A stretch of DNA of 64,000 nucleotides from Acetobacter nitrogenifigens DSM 23921 = NBRC 105050 (lineage in GTDB: Bacteria > Pseudomonadota > Alphaproteobacteria > Acetobacterales > Acetobacteraceae). The first letter of the stretch is position 1, and the number at the start of each line of letters is the position of its first letter. The notes beneath the pieces are model-generated. The model worked only from the letters and a program-made list of their open reading frames with translations, was not told the origin of the DNA and did no database searches. Positions 54,724 to 63,931 of the stretch are shown here, piece after piece. Location: contig NZ_AUBI01000002.1 of the NCBI RefSeq assembly GCF_000429165.1, forward strand, positions 124,001 through 188,000, read 5' to 3'. The position numbers were made by a program, and so were the translations under genes.

Positions 54724-55830
54724 ATGCTGGTCGGAATGACGCTCCGACCTCATCGGCCTTCCGATCATTCCGACGGATTGGCGTTCTTCAACCCTCCGCT
54801 CCCGCAGGATTGGGCGCCAGCGCCACGACCCGACGCGTGGCCGGAAGAGCCGGACGACCCTGAATTCATCGAACGAGGGTCGCCTGACGGGCCGAGGCGC
54901 GTCAAACCTACGCGTTTCCTGCGCTGGGCGTTGTCCTCTCTGACCGACAAACCGGAACGGATCATCGACCCTCCGCCTCAGGGAGACCCGTTCACAACGC
55001 CCGGGTCGGGGCGGATCAGCGTCACTTTCATCGGGCACTGCACGTTCCTGCTGCGGGCGCCGCTGCCCGGGGGGCGCGTGCTGACGGTCATGACGGACCC
55101 CATTTTCTCGGAACGCTGCTCGCCGTTCTCTTTCATCGGTCCCCGCAGATTGCGTGCGCCGGGACGGACGCTGGCGGAATTGCCGAAGATCGACGTGCTG
55201 CTCATCTCTCACTGCCATTACGATCATCTCGACCTGCCCAGCCTTCGCGCCATCGCGCGTCGGGACGATCCGATCGTGATCACGCCTCTGGGCAACAGCG
55301 ATCTGTTGGCCAAGGCGGGGCTTCGGCGCGTGTCCGAGCTGGACTGGTGGGATAGCATGCGATTCGGCGATGTCGCCGCGACCTGCACGCCGGCGCGCCA
55401 TTTCGCGCAGCGGACGCCCTTCGACGGCGGGCGCCGCCTTTGGGGCGGGCTGACATTGAGCCTGCCCGCCGTGGGCGACGTTGGTCCGCGCTCCATATTT
55501 TTCGCAGGCGACACAGCCCACGGCCCGCACTGGCGGGAAATCCGGGAAAAGCTTGGCGCGCCGGATCTGGCGTTGCTGCCGATCGGCGCCTATTCGCCGC
55601 GTTCCTTCCTTCACAGGGTCCATGCCGACCCGGTGGAAGCGGTCGCCGCTTTTCGCACGCTGGAGGCGAAGAAGGCGGTCGCCATGCATTTCGGCACGTT
55701 TCCACTGTCGCGGGAACCGCTTGGGGAGCCCGAACGTTGCCTGGCGGACACGGCCGCCTGGGCCGGCTTACCCCCTGACGCATTCACGCCCCTGTCGTTC
55801 GGCGAGACACGTCTGATCTCGCTGACCTGA
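54724..55830 (+). CDS. MBL-fold metal-dependent hydrolase (NAPE-PLD/RomA-like)
   Basis: 368 residues. Metallo-beta-lactamase fold with SHCHYDHLDLPSL (HxHxDH with the first His region ISHCHYDH), CTPARHFAQRTPF, and IFFAGDTAHGPHWREI. FIGHCTFLLR near residue 100 and the LWGGLTLSL segment are those of the N-acyl-phosphatidylethanolamine phospholipase D-like/UlaG-like group, so a phosphodiesterase on lipid or cyclic substrates is possible. Start ATG 54724 follows GGGATAGGG; a second ATG five codons in is an alternative. Confidence 0.9.
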   Translation: MLVGMTLRPHRPSDHSDGLAFFNPPLPQDWAPAPRPDAWPEEPDDPEFIERGSPDGPRRVKPTRFLRWALSSLTDKPERIIDPPPQGDPFTTPGSGRISVTFIGHCTFLLRAPLPGGRVLTVMTDPIFSERCSPFSFIGPRRLRAPGRTLAELPKIDVLLISHCHYDHLDLPSLRAIARRDDPIVITPLGNSDLLAKAGLRRVSELDWWDSMRFGDVAATCTPARHFAQRTPFDGGRRLWGGLTLSLPAVGDVGPRSIFFAGDTAHGPHWREIREKLGAPDLALLPIGAYSPRSFLHRVHADPVEAVAAFRTLEAKKAVAMHFGTFPLSREPLGEPERCLADTAAWAGLPPDAFTPLSFGETRLISLT

Positions 55831-55957
55831 GTTCCCCGACGCAAGAGCAGCCTGGCGGCCCGAGAAAGCCGGACTCTTCGCAACCCGGCTGCGGATACGG
55901 TAGGATGGGCGCCTGCCGCCGCCACGTTGCGGCGTCACGTTTACAAGGAGAACGCCC

Positions 55958-56512
55958 ATGACAGGTCAGCACGACGCCGGGACAGGGAAGCCTGACGCCA
56001 CTGCGCCCGAAGAGCAGGCGTTCGATCTGGCCGAAGTCGAGGCGCTGTTTCTCAACGCGTCGCGCGACGGGCAGGCCGATCTGGTGCAGGAATTCGTCGC
56101 GGCGGGACTGAGCCCCGACCTTTCCAACGAAAAGGGCCATTCGGCGCTGATTCTCGCAACGTACAACGGCCATCTCGAGGCCACGAAAGTTCTGCTCGAC
56201 GCAGGAGCTACAATCGACCTGCGCGACGCCAAGGGCGCCACGGCCCTGGCGGGCGTGGCGTTCAAGGGCGAGATCGAGATCGCCCGCATGTTGCTGGAAG
56301 CGGGCGCTCAGGTGGACGCCGCGAACGAGGTCGGGCGCACGCCGCTTATGTTCGCGGTGATGTTCGGGCGGCTGGACATGGCGAAGCTGCTGATCGAGGC
56401 GGGAGCGAACCCGACCCTGCGCGACGGAGAGGGGCGTGACGCCCGCGATATCGCCGTCGCGCTGGGTTCGGAGCCCATGCAGGACCTGTTGGGCAACGGA
56501 ACCGCGCGATGA
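55958..56512 (+). CDS. Ankyrin repeat protein
   Basis: 184 residues. About four ankyrin repeats after a 25-residue acidic leader: [40 protein letters not shown] and [20 protein letters not shown] are three clear ones. Protein-binding scaffold, no signal peptide, hence probably cytoplasmic. AAGGAG lies 9 bases before ATG 55958. Its stop codon overlaps the hisC start (ATGA), so the two are translated together; no functional link is known. Confidence 0.92.
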   Translation: MTGQHDAGTGKPDATAPEEQAFDLAEVEALFLNASRDGQADLVQEFVAAGLSPDLSNEKGHSALILATYNGHLEATKVLLDAGATIDLRDAKGATALAGVAFKGEIEIARMLLEAGAQVDAANEVGRTPLMFAVMFGRLDMAKLLIEAGANPTLRDGEGRDARDIAVALGSEPMQDLLGNGTAR

Positions 56513-57576
56513 GCGAACTCTGGAGCCCTCTCGTAAGCCGCCTGACGCCTTATGTTCCCGGCGAGCAGCCAAAGATCGCCGACCTGATCAAGCTGAACAC
56601 GAACGAGAGCCCATACGGCCCCTCCCCGCGCGCGATCGCGGCGATCCGGGAGGCTACAGGCGACGACCTGCGCCTGTACCCGGATCCCGAAGCCACGGCT
56701 CTGCGCGATGCGATCGCGCGCCGCGTCGGGCTGACTGCGGCGCATGTGTTCGTCGGCAACGGCTCGGACGAAGTTCTCGCGCACGCCTTCCAGGCGTTTT
56801 TCGATCATGGCGACCCGGTGCTGTTCGCTGACGTCACCTACAGCTTCTACCCGGTGTATTGCGGCCTTTACGGCCTGCCATTCGAGCTGATCCCGCTCGA
56901 CGAGGCCATGCGCGTACGCGTGGAGGATTACACCCGCCCGTGCAGCGGCGTGATCGTCGCCAACCCCAATGCGCCGACCGGAATCGCCTTACCCCTCTCA
57001 GCCATCGAGACGTTGCTGGCGGCCCATCCGTCCCGCGTCGTGCTGGTGGACGAAGCCTACGTCGATTTTGGTGCGGAATCGGCCGTCTCGCTTATCAGCC
57101 GTTATCCCAACCTGCTGGTGGTGCAGACCCTGTCGAAATCGCGCGCGCTCGCCGGGCTTCGCGTAGGATTCGCTCTGGGCGATCCTGCGCTGATCGAGGC
57201 GCTCGTCCGGGTCAAGGACAGCTTCAACTCCTATCCGCTGGATCGCCTCGCGCAGGTCGGCGCGCAGGCTGCAATAGAAGACGAGAACTGGTTCAGCGAA
57301 TCGGTCGCACGGGTGATGGCGACACGTGAGCAGCTGTCCGGCGGGTTGCGAGAGCTCGGGTTCGAGGTCTTGCCTTCGTCCGCCAATTTTGTGTACGCTC
57401 GACACCCGGACCGTGACGCAGCCCATCTGGCTGCCGCGTTGAGAGAAAGGGCGATTATCGTGCGCCATCTGAAAGGCCCGCGCACTGCCCCCTGGCTCAG
57501 GGTGACGGTCGGCGCCGACGAGCAATGCGCCACATTGCTCGATTCGCTCAGGGGCATACTGCTCAGCAACTCCTGA
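56509..57576 (+). CDS. hisC: Histidinol-phosphate aminotransferase
   Basis: 355 residues, PLP fold type I. Converts histidinol-phosphate and 2-oxoglutarate from imidazole-acetol phosphate and glutamate in histidine synthesis; some paralogues act on aromatic amino acids. Seen: [68 protein letters not shown] and the PLP lysine in [18 protein letters not shown]. The start codon overlaps the ankyrin gene stop. No other his genes are nearby, so it may be a dispersed histidine gene or a paralogue. Confidence 0.94.
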   Translation: MSELWSPLVSRLTPYVPGEQPKIADLIKLNTNESPYGPSPRAIAAIREATGDDLRLYPDPEATALRDAIARRVGLTAAHVFVGNGSDEVLAHAFQAFFDHGDPVLFADVTYSFYPVYCGLYGLPFELIPLDEAMRVRVEDYTRPCSGVIVANPNAPTGIALPLSAIETLLAAHPSRVVLVDEAYVDFGAESAVSLISRYPNLLVVQTLSKSRALAGLRVGFALGDPALIEALVRVKDSFNSYPLDRLAQVGAQAAIEDENWFSESVARVMATREQLSGGLRELGFEVLPSSANFVYARHPDRDAAHLAAALRERAIIVRHLKGPRTAPWLRVTVGADEQCATLLDSLRGILLSNS

Positions 57577-57773
57577 GCGCGGACGCCCGGCTGATGAAAG
57601 TCGGGCGCATACCAGGGACCAGACCGGAGGCGTCGTCTTTCGAGGCGCCGATCGGCAGGGTCGGTTATCGTAAAACGCTCCCGGCGATCCCTGTTTCTTA
57701 AATTGTTGTTCGTCGTTTTGTCCCCACTCTGCGGGACGTCATCCTTTTGTCCTGCCTGATAGGTTATTCAGTC

Positions 57774-58055
57774 ATGCGTTCTTTTCATGGTCAGCTTTCG
57801 GATAATCAGCCGATCCGCCGTACGCTCGAGGAAAAACAGAAGCAACTTCGCGATCTCAAGGAAACGCTGGCGTCGATGAAGTCGCACACGGCCCCCGCCC
57901 TGCGGGAAAGCGTGCGCAAGCGCATCGCCCAGCTTGAAGCTGAAGTGTCCGCCGCTCCGGCGTTGAAAACTGCCGCTGGCGCCGCGCGCGCTCCGCGCGC
58001 GACTGACGCGCCGCGTCGTCGCCAGAGCCGCATTCGCTCCGATCTGACCGGCTGA
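57774..58055 (+). CDS. Small basic hypothetical protein (93 aa)
   Basis: Starts MRSFHGQLSDNQPIRRTLEE; the middle is a charged coiled coil (EEKQKQLRDLKETLASM and RESVRKRIAQLEAEV), the end an Ala/Arg-rich basic tail (RAPRATDAPRRRQSRIRSDL). A nucleic-acid or envelope-binding role is possible but unsupported. An in-frame TTG nine codons upstream is an alternative start. A strong hairpin lies 12 bases after its stop. Confidence 0.55.
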   Translation: MRSFHGQLSDNQPIRRTLEEKQKQLRDLKETLASMKSHTAPALRESVRKRIAQLEAEVSAAPALKTAAGAARAPRATDAPRRRQSRIRSDLTG

Positions 58056-58355
58056 CAGATCAACATGTTGCGGCGCGCGGAAACAAGCCCGCGCGCCGCA
58101 ATCCATCACGCTGCATCGTCAATTTTCGTACACAGCGGAATGTTCCGAGCGCATCCGCTCCGGGACCTCCCCATAGCGGCGGACCTCGACCGCTAGCAGG
58201 CATATTCCACGCCAGAAGGGTGACGTTATGCGTCGAGGGAACTGCGTCCCACACGCGTAAATCAAGACTCTTCGCAATCGAGATGTTACCGTCTTCGCCT
58301 TGTTCCGTCGGCGCCGGCTTCCGCAGACGAACGTCCATCAGGCGAGGAATAATCA
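58056..58355. other. Spacer and leader region before pckA
   Basis: 300 bases. The left end holds the perfect 13-bp hairpin at 58068-58101; the rest should contain the pckA promoter. No second gene is visible. Confidence 0.5.
58068..58101 (+). terminator. Perfect 13-bp hairpin after the 93-aa gene
   Basis: TTGCGGCGCGCGG (58068-58080) and CCGCGCGCCGCAA (58089-58101) pair without mismatch around an 8-base loop, just downstream of the stop codon. No U tract follows, so it is either a non-canonical terminator or an mRNA 3'-end protector. Confidence 0.6.
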
Positions 58356-59936
58356 ATGAACAATGCCACCGCCCCCCAGAATGCATGCGACGTATTGGCT
58401 GGAACCGGCCTGAAGAACGTTCCTGAAGTTTTCGCCAACCTGAAAGCTGCGGAGCTGGTCGAGCATTCCGTCAGACGCGGCGAAGCTCGCCTTTCCGCCG
58501 ACGGCGCGCTGGTGGCCCACACCGGCGAACACACAGGACGATCAGTAAAAGACAAGTTCGTCGTCGACGAACCCTCCTCGACCGACGAGGTCTGGTGGGG
58601 CGATATCAACCAGAAACTTGCGCCGGCGCAATTTCAGCGCCTCGCCGATCAGGTGCGGGGATATCTGGCCGGCCAGCCCCTGTTCACGCAGGATCTCTAC
58701 GCAGGCGCGGACCCAGCCCACCGGATTCGCGTGCGTCTGGTGACGACGAACGCCTGGCAGGCCCTGTTCGCCCGCAACATGTTCATCCGCCCGTCCGACG
58801 CCGAACTTGAAGGCTTCGAGCCCGACTGGGTGATCCTGCATGCGCCGGGGTTCGAAGTCGACGCCGCGACATGCGGGGTGCGCAGTTCCACGGCCGTCAC
58901 TCTCTCCCTCGACCAGCGACTGGTCGTCATCGCCGGGACGCAGTACGCCGGCGAAATCAAGAAATCGATCTTCACCGTCATGAACTGGCTGCTTCCCGCC
59001 AAGGGCGTCATGCCCATGCACTGCTCGGCGAATGTCGGCGTCGATGGCGACGTTGCGCTGTTCTTTGGGCTGTCGGGAACGGGCAAGACGACCCTGTCCT
59101 CCGATCGTGCACGTCCACTGATTGGCGATGACGAGCACGGCTGGTCGGACGAGGGCGTCTTCAACTTCGAAGGCGGCTGCTACGCCAAGGTCATTGACCT
59201 CAATCAGGAAGCCGAGCCCGATATCTGGGCGGCGTCTCACCGCTTCGGCGTTGTGCTGGAGAACGTCGCCATCGGCTCCGGCGGCGCGCTCGACCTCACC
59301 GACTCTTCCCAGACGGAGAACACCCGGTCGTGCTACCCGCTCGACTTCGTGCCGAATATCTGCCCCGGCAGCCGCGCCGGACAACCACGCAACGTCATCA
59401 TGTTGACGGCGGACGCATTCGGGGTGCTGCCGCCGGTGGCGAAGCTTACGCCTGATCAGGCGATGTACCACTTCATCTCCGGGTACACCGCCAGAATCGC
59501 AGGCACCGAAAAGGGGCTGGGGCGCGAGCCGCAGGCGACCTTCTCCCCCTGCTTCGGCGGGCCGTTCCTGCCGCGCCCGCCTCAGGTGTATGGCGAATTG
59601 CTTAAGCAGCGCCTGTCCAGCGGGGACGTGACATGCTGGCTGGTGAACACCGGCTGGACCGGGGGCGCATACGGCGTCGGCAAGCGGATGTCGCTGACAC
59701 ATACGCGGGCAATCCTCGCCGCGATTCTTGGCGGGGGTCTGATCGGTGGAGAGTTCGAGGCGGAGCCGCTCTTTGGTCTCTCGCTTCCGAAAGCTGTAGA
59801 AGGAGTTCCAGCAGAGGTGCTCGACCCCGTCCGAAGCTGGTCTGACAGCGCGGAATACGAACGCACCGCGCGCCATCTGCTCTCCCTGTTCGAGAAGAAC
59901 TACACGGCCCTGAAGGCTGGTGGAGCAGCGGGCTGA
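58356..59936 (+). CDS. pckA: Phosphoenolpyruvate carboxykinase (ATP)
   Basis: 526 residues, usual for the ATP-dependent enzyme that makes PEP from oxaloacetate for gluconeogenesis. Seen: EHTGRSVKDKFVV, YAGEIKKSIFTVMNW (with catalytic Lys), kinase-1a P-loop FGLSGTGKTTLSSD, the metal-binding IGDDEHGW, and FEGGCYAKVIDL. The start has AGGCGAGG upstream. Monocistronic by appearance. In organisms using oxidised C2/C3 carbon sources it is a key entry to sugar synthesis. Confidence 0.97.
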   Translation: MNNATAPQNACDVLAGTGLKNVPEVFANLKAAELVEHSVRRGEARLSADGALVAHTGEHTGRSVKDKFVVDEPSSTDEVWWGDINQKLAPAQFQRLADQVRGYLAGQPLFTQDLYAGADPAHRIRVRLVTTNAWQALFARNMFIRPSDAELEGFEPDWVILHAPGFEVDAATCGVRSSTAVTLSLDQRLVVIAGTQYAGEIKKSIFTVMNWLLPAKGVMPMHCSANVGVDGDVALFFGLSGTGKTTLSSDRARPLIGDDEHGWSDEGVFNFEGGCYAKVIDLNQEAEPDIWAASHRFGVVLENVAIGSGGALDLTDSSQTENTRSCYPLDFVPNICPGSRAGQPRNVIMLTADAFGVLPPVAKLTPDQAMYHFISGYTARIAGTEKGLGREPQATFSPCFGGPFLPRPPQVYGELLKQRLSSGDVTCWLVNTGWTGGAYGVGKRMSLTHTRAILAAILGGGLIGGEFEAEPLFGLSLPKAVEGVPAEVLDPVRSWSDSAEYERTARHLLSLFEKNYTALKAGGAAG

Positions 59937-60018
59937 ATCGCGATCGCCCGTCGGTCAGACCAGATCGAAGGATCGGAGAGCAGGATCTCACGCGCACTGA
60001 CGATCGAGGAGAGGCCGT

Positions 60019-61086
60019 ATGAAAGTTCAATCGGGGTCCACTTTAGCAATCGCCTCGGCGGGACTCTTCGGGGCCAGCACGCCGCTCGCCAAGATGCTCC
60101 TTGGCGACGGCGTGAATCCGTGGCTTCTCGCCGGATTGCTGTATCTCGGTTCGGGGATCGGCCTCGCCGCGCTTCACCTCATTCTGCGCGCCAGAGGCGA
60201 CGCGCCCGCCGAGGCGCCGCTGGAGCGCCGCGACGCGCCATGGCTCGCACTGGTCATTCTCTGCGGCGGCGTGGCAGGTCCTTTGTTGCTGATGCTCGGG
60301 CTTTCGCACACGCCCGCCTCCAGCGCCGCCCTGCTCCTCAACGTCGAAGGCCTTGCGACGATGGGGATCGCCTGGCTCGCCTTTCGGGAGAACGTGGATC
60401 GACGCCTGCTGCTCGGCGCTCTCGCAATTCTTTCCGGCGCGGCGCTTCTTTCGTGGCAGGGCGCGGGCGGCGCAGGGACAGCGGACGGTCTGGGATTGGG
60501 CGCCCTCGCCATCGTCGGCGCGTGCGTCGCCTGGGGCCTCGACAACAATCTGACCCGCAAACTGTCCTCATCTGACCCTGTGCAGATCGCCATGCTCAAA
60601 GGACTGGTCGCAGGCGCCGTGAATCTGTCTCTTGCTCTGTCGAGCGGCGCGCGCCTGCCTCCGCTCCCCCAGATGGCGGCAGCCGGGACGATTGGCTTCC
60701 TCGGATACGGCGTCAGCCTTGTGCTCTTCGTACTGGCGCTACGCCATCTCGGCGCAGCGCGGACCGGCGCCTATTTCTCCGCAGCGCCGTTTATCGGCGC
60801 AATTCTGGCGATTGCGCTCTTCGATGAGCCCATGACATGGCGGCTTGGCGCCGCGACCCTTCTAATGGCCGTCGGATTGTATCTGCATCTCGTCGAACGG
60901 CACGACCACGAACACACCCATGAGGCGCTGGAGCATAGCCACCGCCACATTCACGACGAGCACCACCAGCATACGCATGGACCAAACGATCCACCGGGGG
61001 AGCCACATACGCACTGGCACCGCCACCAGCCCATGACCCACCGGCACCCTCACTACCCGGACCTGCATCACCGGCACGCACATTGA
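60019..61086 (+). CDS. EamA transporter with histidine-rich C-terminal tail
   Basis: 355 residues. Ten membrane helices in two EamA repeats (ASAGLFGASTPLAKMLLGDG; LAIVGACVAWGLDNNLTRKL; AALFDEP-type end seen as IALFDEPMTWRLGA). From residue 295 on a 61-residue tail follows, with about 23 histidines in HxH and HHxH patterns (HDHEHTHEALEHSH; HRHPHYPDLHHRH). Such tails bind Zn, Ni or Co, so a metal-linked transport or sensing role is plausible; the tail is predicted to face the cytoplasm if the helix count is ten. GAGGAGAGG precedes ATG 60019. Confidence 0.9.
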   Translation: MKVQSGSTLAIASAGLFGASTPLAKMLLGDGVNPWLLAGLLYLGSGIGLAALHLILRARGDAPAEAPLERRDAPWLALVILCGGVAGPLLLMLGLSHTPASSAALLLNVEGLATMGIAWLAFRENVDRRLLLGALAILSGAALLSWQGAGGAGTADGLGLGALAIVGACVAWGLDNNLTRKLSSSDPVQIAMLKGLVAGAVNLSLALSSGARLPPLPQMAAAGTIGFLGYGVSLVLFVLALRHLGAARTGAYFSAAPFIGAILAIALFDEPMTWRLGAATLLMAVGLYLHLVERHDHEHTHEALEHSHRHIHDEHHQHTHGPNDPPGEPHTHWHRHQPMTHRHPHYPDLHHRHAH

Positions 61087-61201
61087 AGGCAAAACGGCGC
61101 AGCGGCAGAAGCGCCGGGCGCCAGCGCACGTTTTCCTGACTTTGCAACGACAGGGAAGATCGAAGGCCAGGACGCGTGCGAACCTCACCCGTAATCTCGG
61201 G

Positions 61202-61984
61202 TCAGGCGGCCTCAGCGGCCATCAACGCTTTCACCAGTTCGAGATCTGCGGGTTTGTCTACGTCCACGGCGGCGCGACCGTCCGGCATGAACACAAGGCG
61301 AGCTTCCGCCCCGGTCAAACGCCCGATCCGCTCGCACAGCGCACGCACGGTCAGCCGTCCGGTCAACACCCGCAGCAGGACGCCGGGACCAAGAAGCCAG
61401 CCCATCCGCAGCGGATGCTTGCGCTCGCGTTCAATCCGCCGCCACAGCGCCGCCACGCGCGCAGCGCCCGGCGTGCGGAACAAAAACAGGTTGCAGCCGG
61501 AAAACGCTGCGTCCGAAAGGCGTATAAAGGTTCGCTTCGTGCCGGGCACGTCCCGCCTTACAGCAGCCTCGCCCGCGACGCCGGCCGCAACGTCCGCGCC
61601 CGCAGCGCCGTCCAGAAACGCCTGCACCCAGGCCGGACGCAGCAGCGGATTGTCGGCTGTAGTCACCAGCAATGGCGCGCCGTAGGCCGCCAGAGCAGAC
61701 AGAACGCTCGCGCTTGGCCCGGCCGCCGCCGTCATGGTCTCGACGCCCGGCGGCAGGACCCCGGTCAGCGCCTCCGGAGTCTCGATGCACACGACCACGC
61801 GACCCACGCCGGGCGTGGCGAGAAGCGTATCGATGACATGAGAGATCATGGGCCGTCCGGCGATGGGAATCAGCGCCTTATGCGAAAGCCCCGCCGCCAC
61901 AGCCATGGGGTCGGCCGCGCCAGCGCGTGAACCGGCCAGAACGAGCGCGGTAAGCGGCCCGACGGCGCGCGGCGCCTCAATCAC
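61202..61984 (-). CDS. MobA-like nucleotidyltransferase family protein
   Basis: 260 residues. The Rossmann-like core begins TALVLAGSRAGAADPMA and continues KALIPIAGRPMISHVIDTLL, the nucleotide-binding start of MobA/IspD/GlmU-type transferases; LVTTADNPLLRPAWVQAFL carries the metal-binding Asp and AVDVDKPADLELVKALM the C-terminal motif. It probably attaches a nucleotide to a sugar or alcohol phosphate. GTG 61984 gives MIEAPRAVGPLTALVLAG and lies 10 bases past the upstream stop; ATG 62047 is the alternative, adding 21 residues and overlapping the hydroxylase gene by 53 bases. Confidence 0.85.
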   Translation of the reverse strand: MIEAPRAVGPLTALVLAGSRAGAADPMAVAAGLSHKALIPIAGRPMISHVIDTLLATPGVGRVVVCIETPEALTGVLPPGVETMTAAAGPSASVLSALAAYGAPLLVTTADNPLLRPAWVQAFLDGAAGADVAAGVAGEAAVRRDVPGTKRTFIRLSDAAFSGCNLFLFRTPGAARVAALWRRIERERKHPLRMGWLLGPGVLLRVLTGRLTVRALCERIGRLTGAEARLVFMPDGRAAVDVDKPADLELVKALMAAEAA

Positions 61985-61994
61985 GCGAAGCGTC

Positions 61995-62795
61995 TCACGC
62001 GTGTTTTCCCGCGCCGCGCGGTGCGTCGCTGTCGCCACGCGCTCCATCCGGACGGTCTTTCGGCGCGGAGCCCGTCAGACGCATGACCCACGGATAGCGT
62101 TTGGCTTCGTCAACGTTGTAGCCGAGGTTGAAGACGCTTGGGCTACGGGTTCGGGCGCGGGCGTCAACGTAATAGGTGCCCAGCGCGCGATCGACCACGT
62201 AACTCGTGATGCCGAAATTGCCGTCTTCATCATGGAAGTGATGCAGGACGTGGCGCGCCTTCATGCGCTGTATCCACGCTGCCTTCGGCTTGTAGTTCAG
62301 ATGCTGGATGCAGTGAAAGAATTCGTAGACGCAGGTGATCACGACCCCTGTCCCGAACGCTGTGGCCGCCGCGCCGGGGCCGCCTATCATCCAGCCGACT
62401 GGAAGGGTGATCACGGCGATGGTCGGAAGAGTGGTCGACGGCGCCCCGAACAGGACGTCCAGCAGATGCGGGTCCTGATGATGATCGAAGTGGATGCGTT
62501 TCCAGAACGCCGCCGTCCAGCGGGATTTGTAGAGATACTGCCCATGCAGCACATAGCGATGCAGCAGATACCAGACGACCGGGTAGATCAGCACGACCGC
62601 CAGAATTGAAGCGCAGGTCGCCCCCCACCCCGCGAAGTTGCGCGCCGCCAGAATCAGACTCGCAAGCGCAAGCGCGAAATACAGAAGGATGGTCGGGTAG
62701 GTGAGATACGCGACCCAAAGCTGCCGCAGGTTCATCTTACCCAGATCGAAGCTGCGCCCGGACCGGATGGTCGAGTTGCGCAAGGTCCCGCTCAT
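61995..62795 (-). CDS. Fatty acid hydroxylase superfamily (FA2H/sterol desaturase-like)
   Basis: 266 residues with about four membrane helices. The di-iron histidine clusters are seen: WYLLHRYVLHGQYLYKSRW, HFDHHQDPHLLDVLFG, FFHCIQHLNYKP and RHVLHHFHDEDGNFGIT. The pattern resembles fatty acid 2-hydroxylases (Scs7/FA2H type) more than carotenoid or sterol enzymes. AGGAACG precedes ATG 62795, which overlaps the lptG stop (ATGA). A lipid with a hydroxylated acyl chain, such as lipid A or a ceramide, is the likely product; the choice is inference. Confidence 0.88.
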   Translation of the reverse strand: MSGTLRNSTIRSGRSFDLGKMNLRQLWVAYLTYPTILLYFALALASLILAARNFAGWGATCASILAVVLIYPVVWYLLHRYVLHGQYLYKSRWTAAFWKRIHFDHHQDPHLLDVLFGAPSTTLPTIAVITLPVGWMIGGPGAAATAFGTGVVITCVYEFFHCIQHLNYKPKAAWIQRMKARHVLHHFHDEDGNFGITSYVVDRALGTYYVDARARTRSPSVFNLGYNVDEAKRYPWVMRLTGSAPKDRPDGARGDSDAPRGAGKHA

Positions 62796-63931
62796 TGCTC
62801 TTCGTTCCTCAAAAGCACGGCGCCCGCCGCCATGGTGAAGATCAGCAGTCCGGGAACGGTCGCGACCGGGGCAGGAAGAAGCCCCGCATTGCCCATCGCG
62901 CGGAACATGCCTTGCACGATGATGAAGAGCAGTCCGCCCCCCAGACACCAGACGGGCAGCCAGCTGCGCATCCCGGTACGCGGAGGGATATAGACCACCG
63001 GCGTCGCAAGCAAAAGCATGACCAGCAATGCAAGCGGACGCAGCAGGCGTTCGATGAGCGCAGCGCGCAGGTAACCAGGAGCCAGACTGGTCGCCACCCG
63101 ACCGTCCAGCGCCCGCCAGATGTCGAACGAAGACAACGGCGCGGTGTCCATGGACAGGCGCAGCATATCACTGGCGCGGAACGTGTTGCCCCAGCGCACC
63201 TGTGGCTCTGTGCTCACCTGCACTCGCGCGGCGTCGCCGTCGGGCGCGACGACAGAGCGCTTCACCTCCCACAATGTCCAGCCGCCCTCGTCATATGTCG
63301 CACGCGCTGCATGGGTCACGCCGAGAAGTCTGCCCTCCGCGTCCCTGTCGTACAAGTCGACGCCAAACGCGCTCTTACCCACGTCCTTGACATACCCGAC
63401 ATGCGCCAGTTCGCTGGCCACGCCCCCACTTCGCGATACGTCTTCAGGAACAGCGAACCAGAAGGAGCGTCCGTCCTCCGGATGCGGGTCGCTGTGGCTC
63501 CACCACGCCGCCAGAGCCAGTTCGGACCGGGGCGTAAGCTGATCCTCCACCACCACGCCGAACAGCCCAAGCGCCAGCGTCGCCGGCGCCAGACGCACGA
63601 CGAGGCCGAGGGTGGAAAGTCCGGAGGCGCGCAGGATCGCCGTCTCGTTGCTGACGGTCATCTGGGTCAGCATCAGCAGCGCGCCGACGAGCACGCTGAG
63701 TGGCAACGCCGTCTGGAGCATGAGCGGCAAATGCAGCGTCATGTAGGTCAGCACGCCGGTCACGCCGAGATGACGACGCAGGATTGGCGTCATCTGCTCC
63801 AGCAAGCCGAGCAGTTCCATCAGCGCGATCAGAATCGCGCAGCACATGGCCACGCGGGTCGTAAGCAGGAGGGAGAGATACCGCAGCAACACATGGCGCG
63901 GCCCAGCTGACCGGAGTAGCGGGGCGTTCAT
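62792..63931 (-). CDS. lptG: LptG-type LPS export permease (YjgP/YjgQ family)
   Basis: 379 residues: two sets of three membrane helices around a periplasmic beta-jellyroll (about residues 130-290). Family features are VLLRYLSLLLTTRVAMC at the start, LPLMLQTALPLSVLVGALL and MTVSNETAILRASGLS in the first bundle, and RLLRPLALLVMLLLATPVVY in the second. Forms the inner-membrane permease with LptF. The start overlaps the upstream gene's stop as ATGA, and its own stop overlaps the hydroxylase start. The same fold is used by paralogues that export other lipids. Confidence 0.92.
   Translation of the reverse strand: MNAPLLRSAGPRHVLLRYLSLLLTTRVAMCCAILIALMELLGLLEQMTPILRRHLGVTGVLTYMTLHLPLMLQTALPLSVLVGALLMLTQMTVSNETAILRASGLSTLGLVVRLAPATLALGLFGVVVEDQLTPRSELALAAWWSHSDPHPEDGRSFWFAVPEDVSRSGGVASELAHVGYVKDVGKSAFGVDLYDRDAEGRLLGVTHAARATYDEGGWTLWEVKRSVVAPDGDAARVQVSTEPQVRWGNTFRASDMLRLSMDTAPLSSFDIWRALDGRVATSLAPGYLRAALIERLLRPLALLVMLLLATPVVYIPPRTGMRSWLPVWCLGGGLLFIIVQGMFRAMGNAGLLPAPVATVPGLLIFTMAAGAVLLRNEEQ

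Noticed and set aside
62795-63910. Plus-strand frame of 371 codons opposite lptG
   Set aside because: His/Gln/Arg-rich shadow of lptG with no family resemblance.
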